From: an uncultured Sphingopyxis sp.
GTDB taxonomy: Bacteria; Pseudomonadota; Alphaproteobacteria; Sphingomonadales; Sphingomonadaceae
Direction of reading: 5' to 3'
Assembly: GCF_900078365.1 (NCBI RefSeq)
Contig: NZ_LT598653.1
Coordinates: forward strand, 2,542,001-2,606,000
Length of the DNA stretch: 64,000 nt
Notes under the pieces: generated by a model
Told to the model about the DNA's origin: nothing
The model's input: only the letters and a program-made list of their open reading frames with translations
The model's database searches: none
Shown here: positions 24,785-32,405 of the stretch, piece by piece
Numbering within the stretch: the first letter of the stretch is position 1
How the letters are laid out: each line of letters starts with the position of its first letter
Position numbers and translations under genes: made by a program

Positions 24785-26079
24785 GCCGCGACCCGGCCGA
24801 TCGACCCGGCGAAGGCCGAGAAGCCCGCAAATTCGGCATCGGCGCCCATCGCCTCCTCGATCCGCAGCATTTCGTTCCACTTCGCCATGCGTTCGGAACG
24901 CGTGAAGCTGCCGACCTTCAACTGCCCCGCGTCCCAGCCCGTCGCGAGGTGGGCGATGGTGACATCCTCGCTTTCGCCCGAGCGCGCCGAGACGATCGCG
25001 CCCCAGCCGCGCGCAACCGCCGCGTCGAGCGCGGCTTTCGCCTCGGTGACGGTTCCGACCTGATTGACCTTGATCAGCGCCGCGTTGCACACCGCCGCCT
25101 CACCCGCGCGTGCGACGCGTTCGGCGCTGGTGACGAGCACATCGTCGCCGATGATCTGGACGCGCTCGCCGAGCGCCGCGGTGACCGCCGCCATCGTCGT
25201 CCAGTCGTCCTGCCCCGCCGGATCCTCGATCGACAGGATCGGATAGCGTCCCGCCCATTCGACGATGCGCGCCGCCATCTCCTCGCCCGATAGACGTCCG
25301 TCATCGAGCGCGAGGCTGTAGCCTGATGCGTCGCCAAGCTCGTTCGCCGCGATGTCGAGCGAGATGAAGACATCCTCGCCCGCGCGGTGCCCGCTCGCCT
25401 CGATTGCCCTAGTCAGCGTATCGAGCGCATCCTCGTTCGACGCGAAATTGGGCCACCAGCCGCCTTCGTCGGCGACACCCGACAGCGGCCCTTTCGCTTC
25501 CATCAGCTTGCCGGCGGCGCGATAGACGTCATCGGTGATCTCGAGCGCGCGGCGGAAGCTGCCCGCCTTCGGGCACATCACCATGAAATCCTGCACATCG
25601 GTGCGCCGCCCCGCGTGCGCCCCGCCGCCGAAAATCTGGATCTCGGGTAGCGGAACGCGCACCTTGCGGTCGCCCGCCAGATAGCGCCAGAGCGGTTCGC
25701 GCGCGTCCGCCGCGGCGGCGTGGAGCACCGCCATCGATACCGCAACGACCGCATTCGCGCCGAGCCGCGCCTTGTTCGGTGTGCCGTCGAGGTCGCAAAG
25801 CGCCGCGTCGACGGCAGCCTGCTCGCGCGCATCCATGCCCCCGATCGCATCCGCGATGTCCGAACCGATCCCCGCGACCGCGCGATTGACGCCAAAGCCG
25901 CCGAACGCGGTGCCGCCGTCGCGCAGGTCGATGGCTTCATGCGCGCCGCGCGAGGCCCCCGCAGGCGCGATCGCCCGCCCGACCGCGCCCGATTCGAGCA
26001 TGACCTCGGCCTCGACGGTAGGCCGGCCGCGCGAATCCCAAAGCTGGCGGCCGGTGACGGAGGCAATACGCGAGGTCAT
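24781..26079 (-). CDS. Enolase paralogue with altered active site
   Basis: A 432-residue enolase homologue. Metal and lysine residues look intact: SLDIAANE, LSIEDPAGQ, IGDDVLVTS, ALIKVNQVG and the C-terminal LKVGSFTRSERMAKW. Two residues differ from canonical enolase. The His of the SHRSGETED motif is Ala365 (VSARSGESED), and the Glu of IQEFM is Asp164 (VQDFMV). The Ser loop is PAGASRG instead of PSGASTG. A glycolytic role is therefore doubtful. It sits between a phosphotransferase-type kinase and a D-2-hydroxyacid dehydrogenase, overlapping both by 4 nt. I infer dehydration or isomerisation of a phosphorylated hydroxy acid other than 2-phosphoglycerate. Confidence 0.9.
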   Translation of the reverse strand: MTSRIASVTGRQLWDSRGRPTVEAEVMLESGAVGRAIAPAGASRGAHEAIDLRDGGTAFGGFGVNRAVAGIGSDIADAIGGMDAREQAAVDAALCDLDGTPNKARLGANAVVAVSMAVLHAAAADAREPLWRYLAGDRKVRVPLPEIQIFGGGAHAGRRTDVQDFMVMCPKAGSFRRALEITDDVYRAAGKLMEAKGPLSGVADEGGWWPNFASNEDALDTLTRAIEASGHRAGEDVFISLDIAANELGDASGYSLALDDGRLSGEEMAARIVEWAGRYPILSIEDPAGQDDWTTMAAVTAALGERVQIIGDDVLVTSAERVARAGEAAVCNAALIKVNQVGTVTEAKAALDAAVARGWGAIVSARSGESEDVTIAHLATGWDAGQLKVGSFTRSERMAKWNEMLRIEEAMGADAEFAGFSAFAGSIGRVAA

Positions 26080-27053
26080 GCAAACTTCCTTTTCCAATTG
26101 GCTACGAGCGCGTCGATCGGTTGCGGCGCGGGGATCAGCGCGCGCGCCTGATCGCGCACGATGCGCTTGTGTTCGGGGTCGGTGAGATAGGGTGCGGGCG
26201 ACTTGCCCTCGACGCGCGCGAGGAGCAGCGCGGCGGTGAGCTTGCCGGCGCGGAGTAGCAGGCCGTCGGCATCCTCCCAGTCGATGCCGCCACGATAGGC
26301 CGCGACAAGTGCGGTCGCGGCCCCGCTCAGCCGCGCATCGCCCGACCACACGGCCTTCAGCAGCAGATGCGTCGTGCAAAAGGCGAGGTCGAAGGCGGGG
26401 TCGCCATAGACGGCGCATTCGGCGTCGAGGAACACCGGACCATCGGCGCTGACGAGGATATTCTTGGGGCTGACGTCCCCGTGGACGAGCGCAATCTTGC
26501 GCGACGACAGATCGTCGGCCAGCGCAGTCAGCGCGGGCGCCAACTCGCTATCCTGCCGTGCGACATGGAGCAGGAAAGGATCGACGCGCAGCGCGCGGAA
26601 CATCTCGTCGTTGGGAAAGGCGGCGCGGTCGGCGTCGTTATAGGCGGTCGCAGCGTGGACCGCGGCGATGCCGGTTCCGACCTGCGCGGCGAAGGCCGGG
26701 TCGACGCGGCCCGCCATCAACTCATCCTTCCAAACCGGACAGCCGGGGAGGAAGCGCATCGCAAAGGCATGACCGGACAGTTCGACGAGCACCTCGGGCG
26801 CGATGCGCGGATCAACGCCTCGCGCGCGCCGCAGCCAGCGTACCTCGCTCGTTCCGCGCTCGACCGGCGCGTGCCATTCGGCGGCGACGCGAAGCTGCGG
26901 CAGCGGGCGCTTGACGACGATCGGGCCCGACGGGGTCTCGACCTTCCACACGTCGCACGACACGCCGCCGGTCAGCGGTTCGAGGACGACATCGCTCTCG
27001 CCCACCAATCCGGCGCCGCGCAACCCCTCGGCAATGTCGGCGTCGGCCGTCAC
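26076..27053 (-). CDS. Aminoglycoside phosphotransferase-family (APH) kinase
   Basis: A 325-residue protein kinase-like fold protein that should phosphorylate a small-molecule hydroxyl or amine with ATP. The N-lobe Lys is in IVVKRPLPQL; the catalytic loop LVHGDVSPKNILV holds His191 and Asp193; the metal-binding Asp is in VFLDAECAVYGDPAFD. The GTG start at 27053 lies 1 nt after the upstream hydrolase stop, and the 3' end overlaps the enolase-like gene by 4 nt. Members of this family also occur beside acyl-CoA dehydrogenases (ACAD10-like), phosphorylating 4-hydroxyacyl-CoAs, a relevant precedent here. A resistance function is unlikely given the context. Confidence 0.9.
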   Translation of the reverse strand: MTADADIAEGLRGAGLVGESDVVLEPLTGGVSCDVWKVETPSGPIVVKRPLPQLRVAAEWHAPVERGTSEVRWLRRARGVDPRIAPEVLVELSGHAFAMRFLPGCPVWKDELMAGRVDPAFAAQVGTGIAAVHAATAYNDADRAAFPNDEMFRALRVDPFLLHVARQDSELAPALTALADDLSSRKIALVHGDVSPKNILVSADGPVFLDAECAVYGDPAFDLAFCTTHLLLKAVWSGDARLSGAATALVAAYRGGIDWEDADGLLLRAGKLTAALLLARVEGKSPAPYLTDPEHKRIVRDQARALIPAPQPIDALVANWKRKFA

Positions 27054-27054
27054 G

Positions 27055-28182
27055 TTACAGCTTCTCCCGGATCCATGCACCGACGAGGTCGGCGGCATTC
27101 TGGCGCTCCTCGATCGAGTCTTCGAAATAATGCGCCCCGGGGATCAATTCGAGCTTCTTGTCGCTGCTCCCGAGGAAATCGAAGATCTTGCGCGCGTCGC
27201 TCGGAAAAACGCCGGTGTCGGCCGTTCCCTGCACGACGAGCGCGGGCGTGTCATGCTTGGCGAGGTGCGGTTGGCCCTGGCACGGCGAGGTCTCGAGGCT
27301 CCACATATTGAGCCAGGTCTTGATCGTGTTGGCGCGCCCGATGCTCGGCGTGCGGTTGGCGATCGCCGGGTCGCCGCGATAGCACCAGTTGGGCTTGCGG
27401 TCCGACGGGTCGATCGCCGGATCGACGCAGCGGATATCGCCCCAGCAGCGGAACATCGGGAAGATGCGGTCGGGAATGCCTGCCGCGTTGAGCCGCGCGA
27501 GCTCGGCCTTCGCCCAGTCGGTGATCCGCTGATTGCGCGCGCGCTGCGCGGCGCGATATTTCGCGATGAACGCGTCCGAATAGGGCGGGCCGTTGTCGGG
27601 GTTGAACGGGTCGAGTTCGGGGTCGGTCGCCACGGGATCATTCTCGTCGATCACCGATGCGTCCATCCAGTCGGTCAGCACCTCGGGACGCCCCTGATGC
27701 GCGTTGAAGCTGATATAGAGGTCGCCCTTGACGAGCTGCGCGAGCGCATCCTGCCCCGCCGAAGGCAGCCGGTCGGTCAGCGTTGGCGCAATCGCCTCGG
27801 CCTGATAGGCGCCCATCAAGGAGCCGCCGCCCGAATTGCCGAGGATCACGATCTGCTCGACGCCGGCTTCCTCTTTCAGCCACTTCATGCCAACGCCGAT
27901 GTCCAGCACCGCATGTTCGAGCAGGAACTGATCCTCGAAGCCGCGATAACGCGTGTTCCAGCCGAGGAAGCCGAAACCCTGCCGCGCGAAATAGGGCGCG
28001 ATATAATGTTCGGAGAAATCGACGTTGTAATGCGTCGCGATGATCGCGACCTTCGGCCGCTTGCCCGCCTCGGTCCAGTATATGCCCTGGCACGGATGCC
28101 CGCCCGCCTGAATGCGCGGCGCGGTCGGCGACACACGCCCGATAAATTGCGCGTCCAATCCTTCGATCCCGTTCGGGTCCAT
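27055..28182 (-). CDS. Alpha/beta hydrolase (Ser nucleophile)
   Basis: A 375-residue alpha/beta hydrolase, larger than the usual 250-300 residues because of an inserted lid of about 130 residues (LYISFNAHQGRPEVL to about SIGRANTIKTWL). The nucleophile elbow is GNSGGGSLMG with Ser117, the acid is in VVQGTADTGVFP, and the histidine in IPGAHYFED. No signal peptide is visible, so it is cytoplasmic. The start at 28182 follows GGAGAG. It is the second gene of a minus-strand operon that begins with the acyl-CoA ligase (76 nt upstream) and continues with kinase and enolase-like protein. Ester or thioester hydrolysis is likely. Confidence 0.88.
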   Translation of the reverse strand: MDPNGIEGLDAQFIGRVSPTAPRIQAGGHPCQGIYWTEAGKRPKVAIIATHYNVDFSEHYIAPYFARQGFGFLGWNTRYRGFEDQFLLEHAVLDIGVGMKWLKEEAGVEQIVILGNSGGGSLMGAYQAEAIAPTLTDRLPSAGQDALAQLVKGDLYISFNAHQGRPEVLTDWMDASVIDENDPVATDPELDPFNPDNGPPYSDAFIAKYRAAQRARNQRITDWAKAELARLNAAGIPDRIFPMFRCWGDIRCVDPAIDPSDRKPNWCYRGDPAIANRTPSIGRANTIKTWLNMWSLETSPCQGQPHLAKHDTPALVVQGTADTGVFPSDARKIFDFLGSSDKKLELIPGAHYFEDSIEERQNAADLVGAWIREKL

Positions 28183-28214
28183 TAATCTCTCTCCTGCTGG
28201 TTATATCTCACCAT

Positions 28215-28243
28215 CGTCATCCCCGACTTGATCCGGGATGACG
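28215..28243. repeat. Short palindrome CGTCATCCC-N11-GGGATGACG
   Basis: A 9-bp perfect inverted repeat in the 76-nt gap between the acyl-CoA ligase and the hydrolase. It belongs to the GGGATGACG family also found at 5527-5604 and 57010-57031. Within an operon it might stabilise or attenuate the transcript. Confidence 0.65.
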
Positions 28244-28258
28244 AAAATGAGGAACATA

Positions 28259-29893
28259 TTAACGGCTCACGTCGAAGGGCAGCTCATAGCCCTCCAGCCC
28301 GGCGCGGATCGCCTTCTTGTCGATCTTGCCCGTGGGGCCGAGCGGGATTTCGTCGACGAACAGCACGTCGTCGGGCATCCACCAGCGCGCGATCTTGCCG
28401 TCGAGATAAGCCTTGAGATCGTCCGCGGACGCGCTCGCTCCGTCTTTGAGCTGACAGAGCAGGATCGGCCGCTCGTCCCATTTCGGATGCGCGACGCCGA
28501 CCACGGCGGCGTTGGCGACCGCGTCGTGCCCCATCGCGATATTCTCGATCTCGATCGAGCTGATCCATTCGCCGCCCGATTTGACGACGTCCTTCGCGCG
28601 GTCGGTGATCTGCATATAGCCTTCGGCATCGATCGTGCTGACGTCACCAGTGTCGAAAAAGCCCTCGGCATCGAGCACGTCGCCGCCCTCGCCGCCATAA
28701 TAGGCGCCCGCGATCGTCGCCCCCTTGATCATCAGCCGGCCCGGGGTCTTGCCGTCGTGCGGCAGGCGATTGTCCGCGTCGTCGACCAGCTTCATCTCCA
28801 GCCCGCAGAGCAACCGCCCCTGCTTGAGCTTGTACGCCATCTGCTCGGGCTCGGGTTTCGCCGCGACCGACGCATTGGGCACCGACACCGTGCCGAGCGG
28901 CGAGGTTTCGGTCATGCCCCAGCCCTGGATGACGTCGACGCCATAATCGTCGCGGAAGGTGCGGATGATCGATTCGGGGCACGCCGAGCCGCCGATCGTC
29001 ACGCGCTCCAGCGTCGTGAAACGCTTGCCATTCTCCTGCATATACTGGAGCAGCATCTGCCAGACGGTCGGCACAGCCGCCGAATAGGTGACGCCTTCCT
29101 GCTCGATCAGATTATAGATCGATTCGCCGTCCATCCGCTGCCCCGGCAGCACGAGTTTCGCGCCCACCGCGGGCGCCGAATAGACGACGCCCCAAGCGTT
29201 GGCGTGATACATCGGCACGACGAGAAGCACGGTGTCGCGCGCCGACAAGGCGAGCGCATCGCGCTGAAGGGTCATCAGCGCGTGGATATAGTTGGAGCGG
29301 TGCGAATAGAGCACACCCTTCGGATTGCCCGTCGTCCCGCTCGTGTAGCAGAGCCCGCACGCGGCATTCTCATCGAAACCGCCCCAATCATATTCGTCGC
29401 TATGGCCCGCGATCCAGTCGTCGAATGCGACCGCCGGAAAGCTGGTTTGGGGCAGCGAGGCGCGGTCGCCAAAGAAGATCACTTTCTCGATCGACGGCAC
29501 TTGCGGCAGCAATTGTTCGACAAGGTCCACGGTCGCCGGATCGGCGATCAGCAACCGGTCGCCCGCATGATTCGCGATATAGGCGATCTGTTCGGGGAAG
29601 AGCCGCGGGTTGAGCGTATGGAGCACCGCGCCCATGCCCGCCGCGCCATACCACGCCGCAAGGTGCCGCGCTCCGTTCCACGCCATCGTCGCGACGCGGT
29701 CGCCCGGCCCGATCCCCTCGGCGGCGAGCGCGTTCGACACGCGCTTCGCATCGGTATGGATGTCGGCATAGGTCGAACGGGTGACGCGCCCATCGGCATC
29801 GCGCGACACAATCTCCCGCGCGCCGTGCCAGTTCGCCGCATGGTCGATGATCCGGTCGACCGTCAGCGGCACATTCTGCATCAACCCGTCCAT
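28259..29893 (-). CDS. Acyl-CoA ligase (medium/long-chain type, AMP-forming)
   Basis: ANL-superfamily ligase of 544 residues, AlkK-like. Motifs: LCYTSGTTGNPKGVLYSH (ATP), GWGMTETSPLGTVS, FFDTGDVSTIDAEGYMQITD, DVVKSGGEWISSIEIEN, and the catalytic Lys in GPTGKIDKKAIR. It is the first gene downstream of operator-like site F and heads the operon that runs to 23172. The ATG at 29893 follows GGGAGAG. It probably activates a fatty or branched acid. Compared with the ligase at 20343 it belongs to a different subgroup, so the two likely activate different acids of the pathway. Confidence 0.94.
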   Translation of the reverse strand: MDGLMQNVPLTVDRIIDHAANWHGAREIVSRDADGRVTRSTYADIHTDAKRVSNALAAEGIGPGDRVATMAWNGARHLAAWYGAAGMGAVLHTLNPRLFPEQIAYIANHAGDRLLIADPATVDLVEQLLPQVPSIEKVIFFGDRASLPQTSFPAVAFDDWIAGHSDEYDWGGFDENAACGLCYTSGTTGNPKGVLYSHRSNYIHALMTLQRDALALSARDTVLLVVPMYHANAWGVVYSAPAVGAKLVLPGQRMDGESIYNLIEQEGVTYSAAVPTVWQMLLQYMQENGKRFTTLERVTIGGSACPESIIRTFRDDYGVDVIQGWGMTETSPLGTVSVPNASVAAKPEPEQMAYKLKQGRLLCGLEMKLVDDADNRLPHDGKTPGRLMIKGATIAGAYYGGEGGDVLDAEGFFDTGDVSTIDAEGYMQITDRAKDVVKSGGEWISSIEIENIAMGHDAVANAAVVGVAHPKWDERPILLCQLKDGASASADDLKAYLDGKIARWWMPDDVLFVDEIPLGPTGKIDKKAIRAGLEGYELPFDVSR

Positions 29894-29921
29894 GCGGCAC
29901 TCTCCCTCGTTGCTGCAATAG

Positions 29922-29937
29922 GTAGTATACTAAGTAT
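29922..29937. promoter_or_regulatory. Operator-like site F
   Basis: GTAGTATACTAAGTAT; the minus strand reads ATACTTAGTATACTAC. The central TAGTATACTA is a perfect palindrome. It lies about 30 nt upstream of the ligase start (29893) and 102 nt upstream of the MarR gene (30039), so it could regulate both. TATACT may also be part of the -10 element. Confidence 0.62.
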
Positions 29938-30038
29938 TTTGCCTTTGCAACGCCGCCCGGCTTGCTTCGCGGGCATCGCTCTTCTAGCGTGACGACGCCG
30001 GCACCCCGCCGGCAAACGGGGGAACAACTTAGCGCCAT

Positions 30039-30488
30039 ATGCGGACGAACCAGCTTATCATCGCGCTTTTCCAACGCTTTTGCTGGCTCGACGAAGGGCT
30101 GCAGGCGCGGCTTCACGATCATGGCTGGCCCGACGTCAACCGGCCGCAGTCGATGGTGATGACCAACATCGTCAGCGGCATCGTGCGCCCGTCGGACATC
30201 GCCCGCAACCTCGGCGTGTCGCGGCAGGCGATCCACAGCACGATCAACCAGATGGTCAAGCTCGGCATCGTCCAGCTCGACGTCGATCCCGACGACCGCC
30301 GTCACATGATCGTGTCGCTGACCGACCTCGGCGCGCGCATGCGCAAGGATGCACAGCGTTCGATGGACGCGCTCACCGCGCAGATCGCCGACCGGCTGGG
30401 GCAGGACAAGTTCGACGCGCTGCTCGCGGCGCTCGAGGCGGACTGGGGCGACAATATCGACCGCCCCGTCGCCGCCCCGCGCCGCTAG
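30039..30488 (+). CDS. MarR-family regulator 1
   Basis: A 149-residue winged-helix regulator. The recognition region is RPSDIARNLGVSRQAIHSTI (50-69) followed by a wing with DVDPDDRRHMIVSLTDLG (81-98), the MarR signature. It is divergent from the acyl-CoA ligase operon across operator-like site F, a classic arrangement for a local repressor. It shares only its last codons with the convergent FMN reductase gene (stop codons overlap at 30485-30488). A CoA-ester or acid ligand is plausible by analogy with MarR regulators of aromatic-acid catabolism such as BadR/CouR; inference. Confidence 0.9.
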   Translation: MRTNQLIIALFQRFCWLDEGLQARLHDHGWPDVNRPQSMVMTNIVSGIVRPSDIARNLGVSRQAIHSTINQMVKLGIVQLDVDPDDRRHMIVSLTDLGARMRKDAQRSMDALTAQIADRLGQDKFDALLAALEADWGDNIDRPVAAPRR

Positions 30489-31060
30489 GCCGACAGCGCC
30501 TTCGCGACAGCGACCAGCCGCGCGGCGGTCATATCGACCAGCGACGCGGGCAACGGCTCCTTCAGACTACCGTCCTCGGCAAAGGCGGCGTGCGCGTTCG
30601 GCACCAGCACCTGTTCGGGGATGACGAGCATCTGGATCGTCGACAAGATCTGGCGCAGGTGCATCAACCCGCGCAGCCCGCCGAACGGACTGATCGATGC
30701 CGACATGATCGCCGCCGCCTTGCCGCGATAGGCGGAGAGCGCGACCAGCCCCTCGTCGCCGGTGGGCCGCGACGCCCAGTCGATCGCATTTTTGAGCAGC
30801 GGCGTCAGCGAGCCATTATATTCGGGCGACACGAACAAAAGCCCGTCCTGCGCGGCGAACAGCGTTTTGAGCCGCTGCACATCGGGCGGAAAGGCATCGG
30901 CTTCGAGCGCGGCCGAATAGAGCGGCAGGTCGAACGCCGCGAGATCGACCCGCGTGACGCTTGCGCCCTGCGCTTCGAGGCTGGCGGCGGCAAGTTCGCC
31001 CAAAGCGCGGTTATAGGACCCTTCGCGAATGCTCCCGACGATAACGGCGATGCTGGTCAT
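30485..31060 (-). CDS. NAD(P)H-dependent FMN reductase (flavodoxin fold)
   Basis: A 191-residue NADPH-dependent FMN reductase-like protein. It begins IAVIVGSIREGSYNRALGEL (FMN phosphate-binding GSxRxxSxN), with VSPEYNGSLTPLLKNAIDW as the second signature. Such proteins supply reduced flavin to monooxygenases or reduce quinones; no flavin monooxygenase is visible in this window. Its promoter region holds operator-like site G 21 nt upstream. It converges on MarR 1 with a 4-nt overlap of the stop codons, so the two transcripts are antisense at their ends. Confidence 0.9.
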   Translation of the reverse strand: MTSIAVIVGSIREGSYNRALGELAAASLEAQGASVTRVDLAAFDLPLYSAALEADAFPPDVQRLKTLFAAQDGLLFVSPEYNGSLTPLLKNAIDWASRPTGDEGLVALSAYRGKAAAIMSASISPFGGLRGLMHLRQILSTIQMLVIPEQVLVPNAHAAFAEDGSLKEPLPASLVDMTAARLVAVAKALSA

Positions 31061-31080
31061 TTTCCCTCCCGGACAATATG

Positions 31081-31093
31081 ATTAGTATACTAA
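31081..31093. promoter_or_regulatory. Operator-like site G, perfect palindrome
   Basis: TTAGTATACTAA (31082-31093), identical to the core of site C, between the FMN reductase start (31060) and the 3' end of MarR 2 (31125). It can act only on the reductase unless MarR 2 transcripts extend through it. Confidence 0.65.
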
Positions 31094-31124
31094 CTTATTG
31101 TCCGGTCGCGGCAAGATCAAGCGG

Positions 31125-31631
31125 TCAGGCCTTGATGTCCGAAAGCACCGCGAGCTTGCGCGTTTCGTCGGCGAGATTGTCGATCACGCGGCGCATCAGC
31201 CCCTGCAGCACCTCGACCTCCTCGTCGCTCATGCCCTTGGTGGCGATCTCGTGGATTTCGGCGTTCATCGGCGCGAGAATCAGTTCGAGCTTCTTGGCGT
31301 GCGGGGTCAGATGGATGAAAGTCTTGCGCCGGTCGTCGGCGGTCTTCTTGCGCGTGATCAGCCCCGCCTTTTCGAGCCCCTTCAGCGCGACCACGGTGGT
31401 CGGCTCGCGCATGCCGACGCGTTCGCTCAGTTCGCGCTGGGTGATGCCGTCCTCGCGCCAGAGCTGGCGCAGGAAACGCCACTGCCCCGCCGAAACATCG
31501 TGCGTCAGCGTGCGGCGCTCGAGCAGCCGCGAAAAGGAACGGAAGACGACGCGCGCCAGATAGCCGATGCTGTTTTCAGGATCGGTATAATATTCGGCCG
31601 GATGCCGATAATCCTTTGTTTTCTTGACCAA
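31125..31631 (-). CDS. MarR-family regulator 2
   Basis: A 168-residue winged-helix regulator. The HTH is ITQRELSERVGMREPTTVVA followed by LKGLEKAGLITRKKTADDRR, the canonical MarR wing, then a C-terminal dimerisation helix. The likely start is TTG at 31631 (AGGGGAG about 7 nt upstream); a further in-frame TTG at 31685 would add 18 residues. It is divergent from the LeuD-like gene with operator-like site H between them, and site G lies just beyond its 3' end. It and MarR 1 are the only local regulators besides the LuxR protein, so one of them probably recognises the shared palindrome. Confidence 0.88.
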   Translation of the reverse strand: MVKKTKDYRHPAEYYTDPENSIGYLARVVFRSFSRLLERRTLTHDVSAGQWRFLRQLWREDGITQRELSERVGMREPTTVVALKGLEKAGLITRKKTADDRRKTFIHLTPHAKKLELILAPMNAEIHEIATKGMSDEEVEVLQGLMRRVIDNLADETRKLAVLSDIKA

Positions 31632-31789
31632 AACCCTGCTCCCCTGTCGCGATCCCGATGACGGCACCGGTCCGCGCAAGCGCAAATCTTAGGACGCGAA
31701 GCTTCGCGCGGCAACCGCCTTCCTCGTCGCCCGGCACGTCATCGCCGTCACAACCCCGCGATAAGGTTGGACAAGATTCGCCGACCAAT

Positions 31790-31806
31790 ATACTTAGTAT
31801 GCTAAG
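31790..31806. promoter_or_regulatory. Operator-like site H
   Basis: ATACTTAGTATGCTAAG; the core CTTAGTATGCTAAG is a palindrome apart from the two central-flanking bases. It lies 15 nt upstream of the LeuD-like GTG start (31821) and 159 nt from the MarR 2 start. It is so close to the start that binding should block transcription or initiation. Confidence 0.6.
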
Positions 31807-31820
31807 CTAGTGGAGGCGGT

Positions 31821-32405
31821 GTGCAAAAATTCATTCGGGTGAAAGCGGCCGCGGCGCCCTTGCCGCTCGCCAATGTCGATACCGACATGATCATCCCAGC
31901 CGAATATATGAAGGCGCTGACGCGTTCGGGACTCGGCCGGCACCTGTTCCGCGCATTGCGCTATGACACGGACGGACGCGAACGCGAGGATTTCGTCCTC
32001 AACCGGCCCGCCTGCCGCGATGCGCGGATATTGGTCGCCGATCGCAATTTCGGCTGCGGCTCGTCGCGCGAACATGCGGTGTGGGCGCTCGCCGATTTCG
32101 GCATCCGTTGCGTCATCGCGCCAACCTTCGGCGACATCTTCGCAGGCAATGCGCGCAAGAATGGCCTGCTGTTGATCCGCTTGCCCGATGAAATCTGCGC
32201 CCGGCTCCGCGGCGCGATCGAAGCCGCGCAATATGCGCCGGTCGAGGTCGACCTCGAAGCGCAGCGCATCCGCCTCGCATCGGGCGAGACGATCGCGTTC
32301 GAGATCGACCCCGACGACCGCCGCATCTTGATGGAGGGGCTCGACGACATCGACCGCACGCTGCGCCACGCGGAGGCGATCGCGCGGTTCGAGGCCGCGA
32401 CCTAA
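31821..32405 (+). CDS. leuD: 3-isopropylmalate dehydratase small subunit-like (LeuD family)
   Basis: A 194-residue swivelling-domain subunit of an aconitase-family hydro-lyase. It has DTDMIIPAEYMKALTRSGLG, the substrate-loop VADRNFGCGSSREHAVWAL, and APTFGDIFAGNARKNGLL, all typical of LeuD. GTG start with GGAGGC upstream. The partner large subunit is on the opposite strand, convergent, with a 4-nt overlap of 3' ends. Each subunit has its own operator-like site. Because leuC/leuD normally form one operon, and this copy lies within a catabolic regulon, I infer a catabolic substituted-malate (de)hydratase rather than, or in addition to, leucine synthesis. The symbol denotes family only. Confidence 0.88.
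   Translation: MQKFIRVKAAAAPLPLANVDTDMIIPAEYMKALTRSGLGRHLFRALRYDTDGREREDFVLNRPACRDARILVADRNFGCGSSREHAVWALADFGIRCVIAPTFGDIFAGNARKNGLLLIRLPDEICARLRGAIEAAQYAPVEVDLEAQRIRLASGETIAFEIDPDDRRILMEGLDDIDRTLRHAEAIARFEAAT

Noticed and set aside
26076..27053. Aminoglycoside resistance gene
   Set aside because: The APH fold is shared by many small-molecule kinases, and overlap with catabolic genes on both sides argues for a metabolic role.
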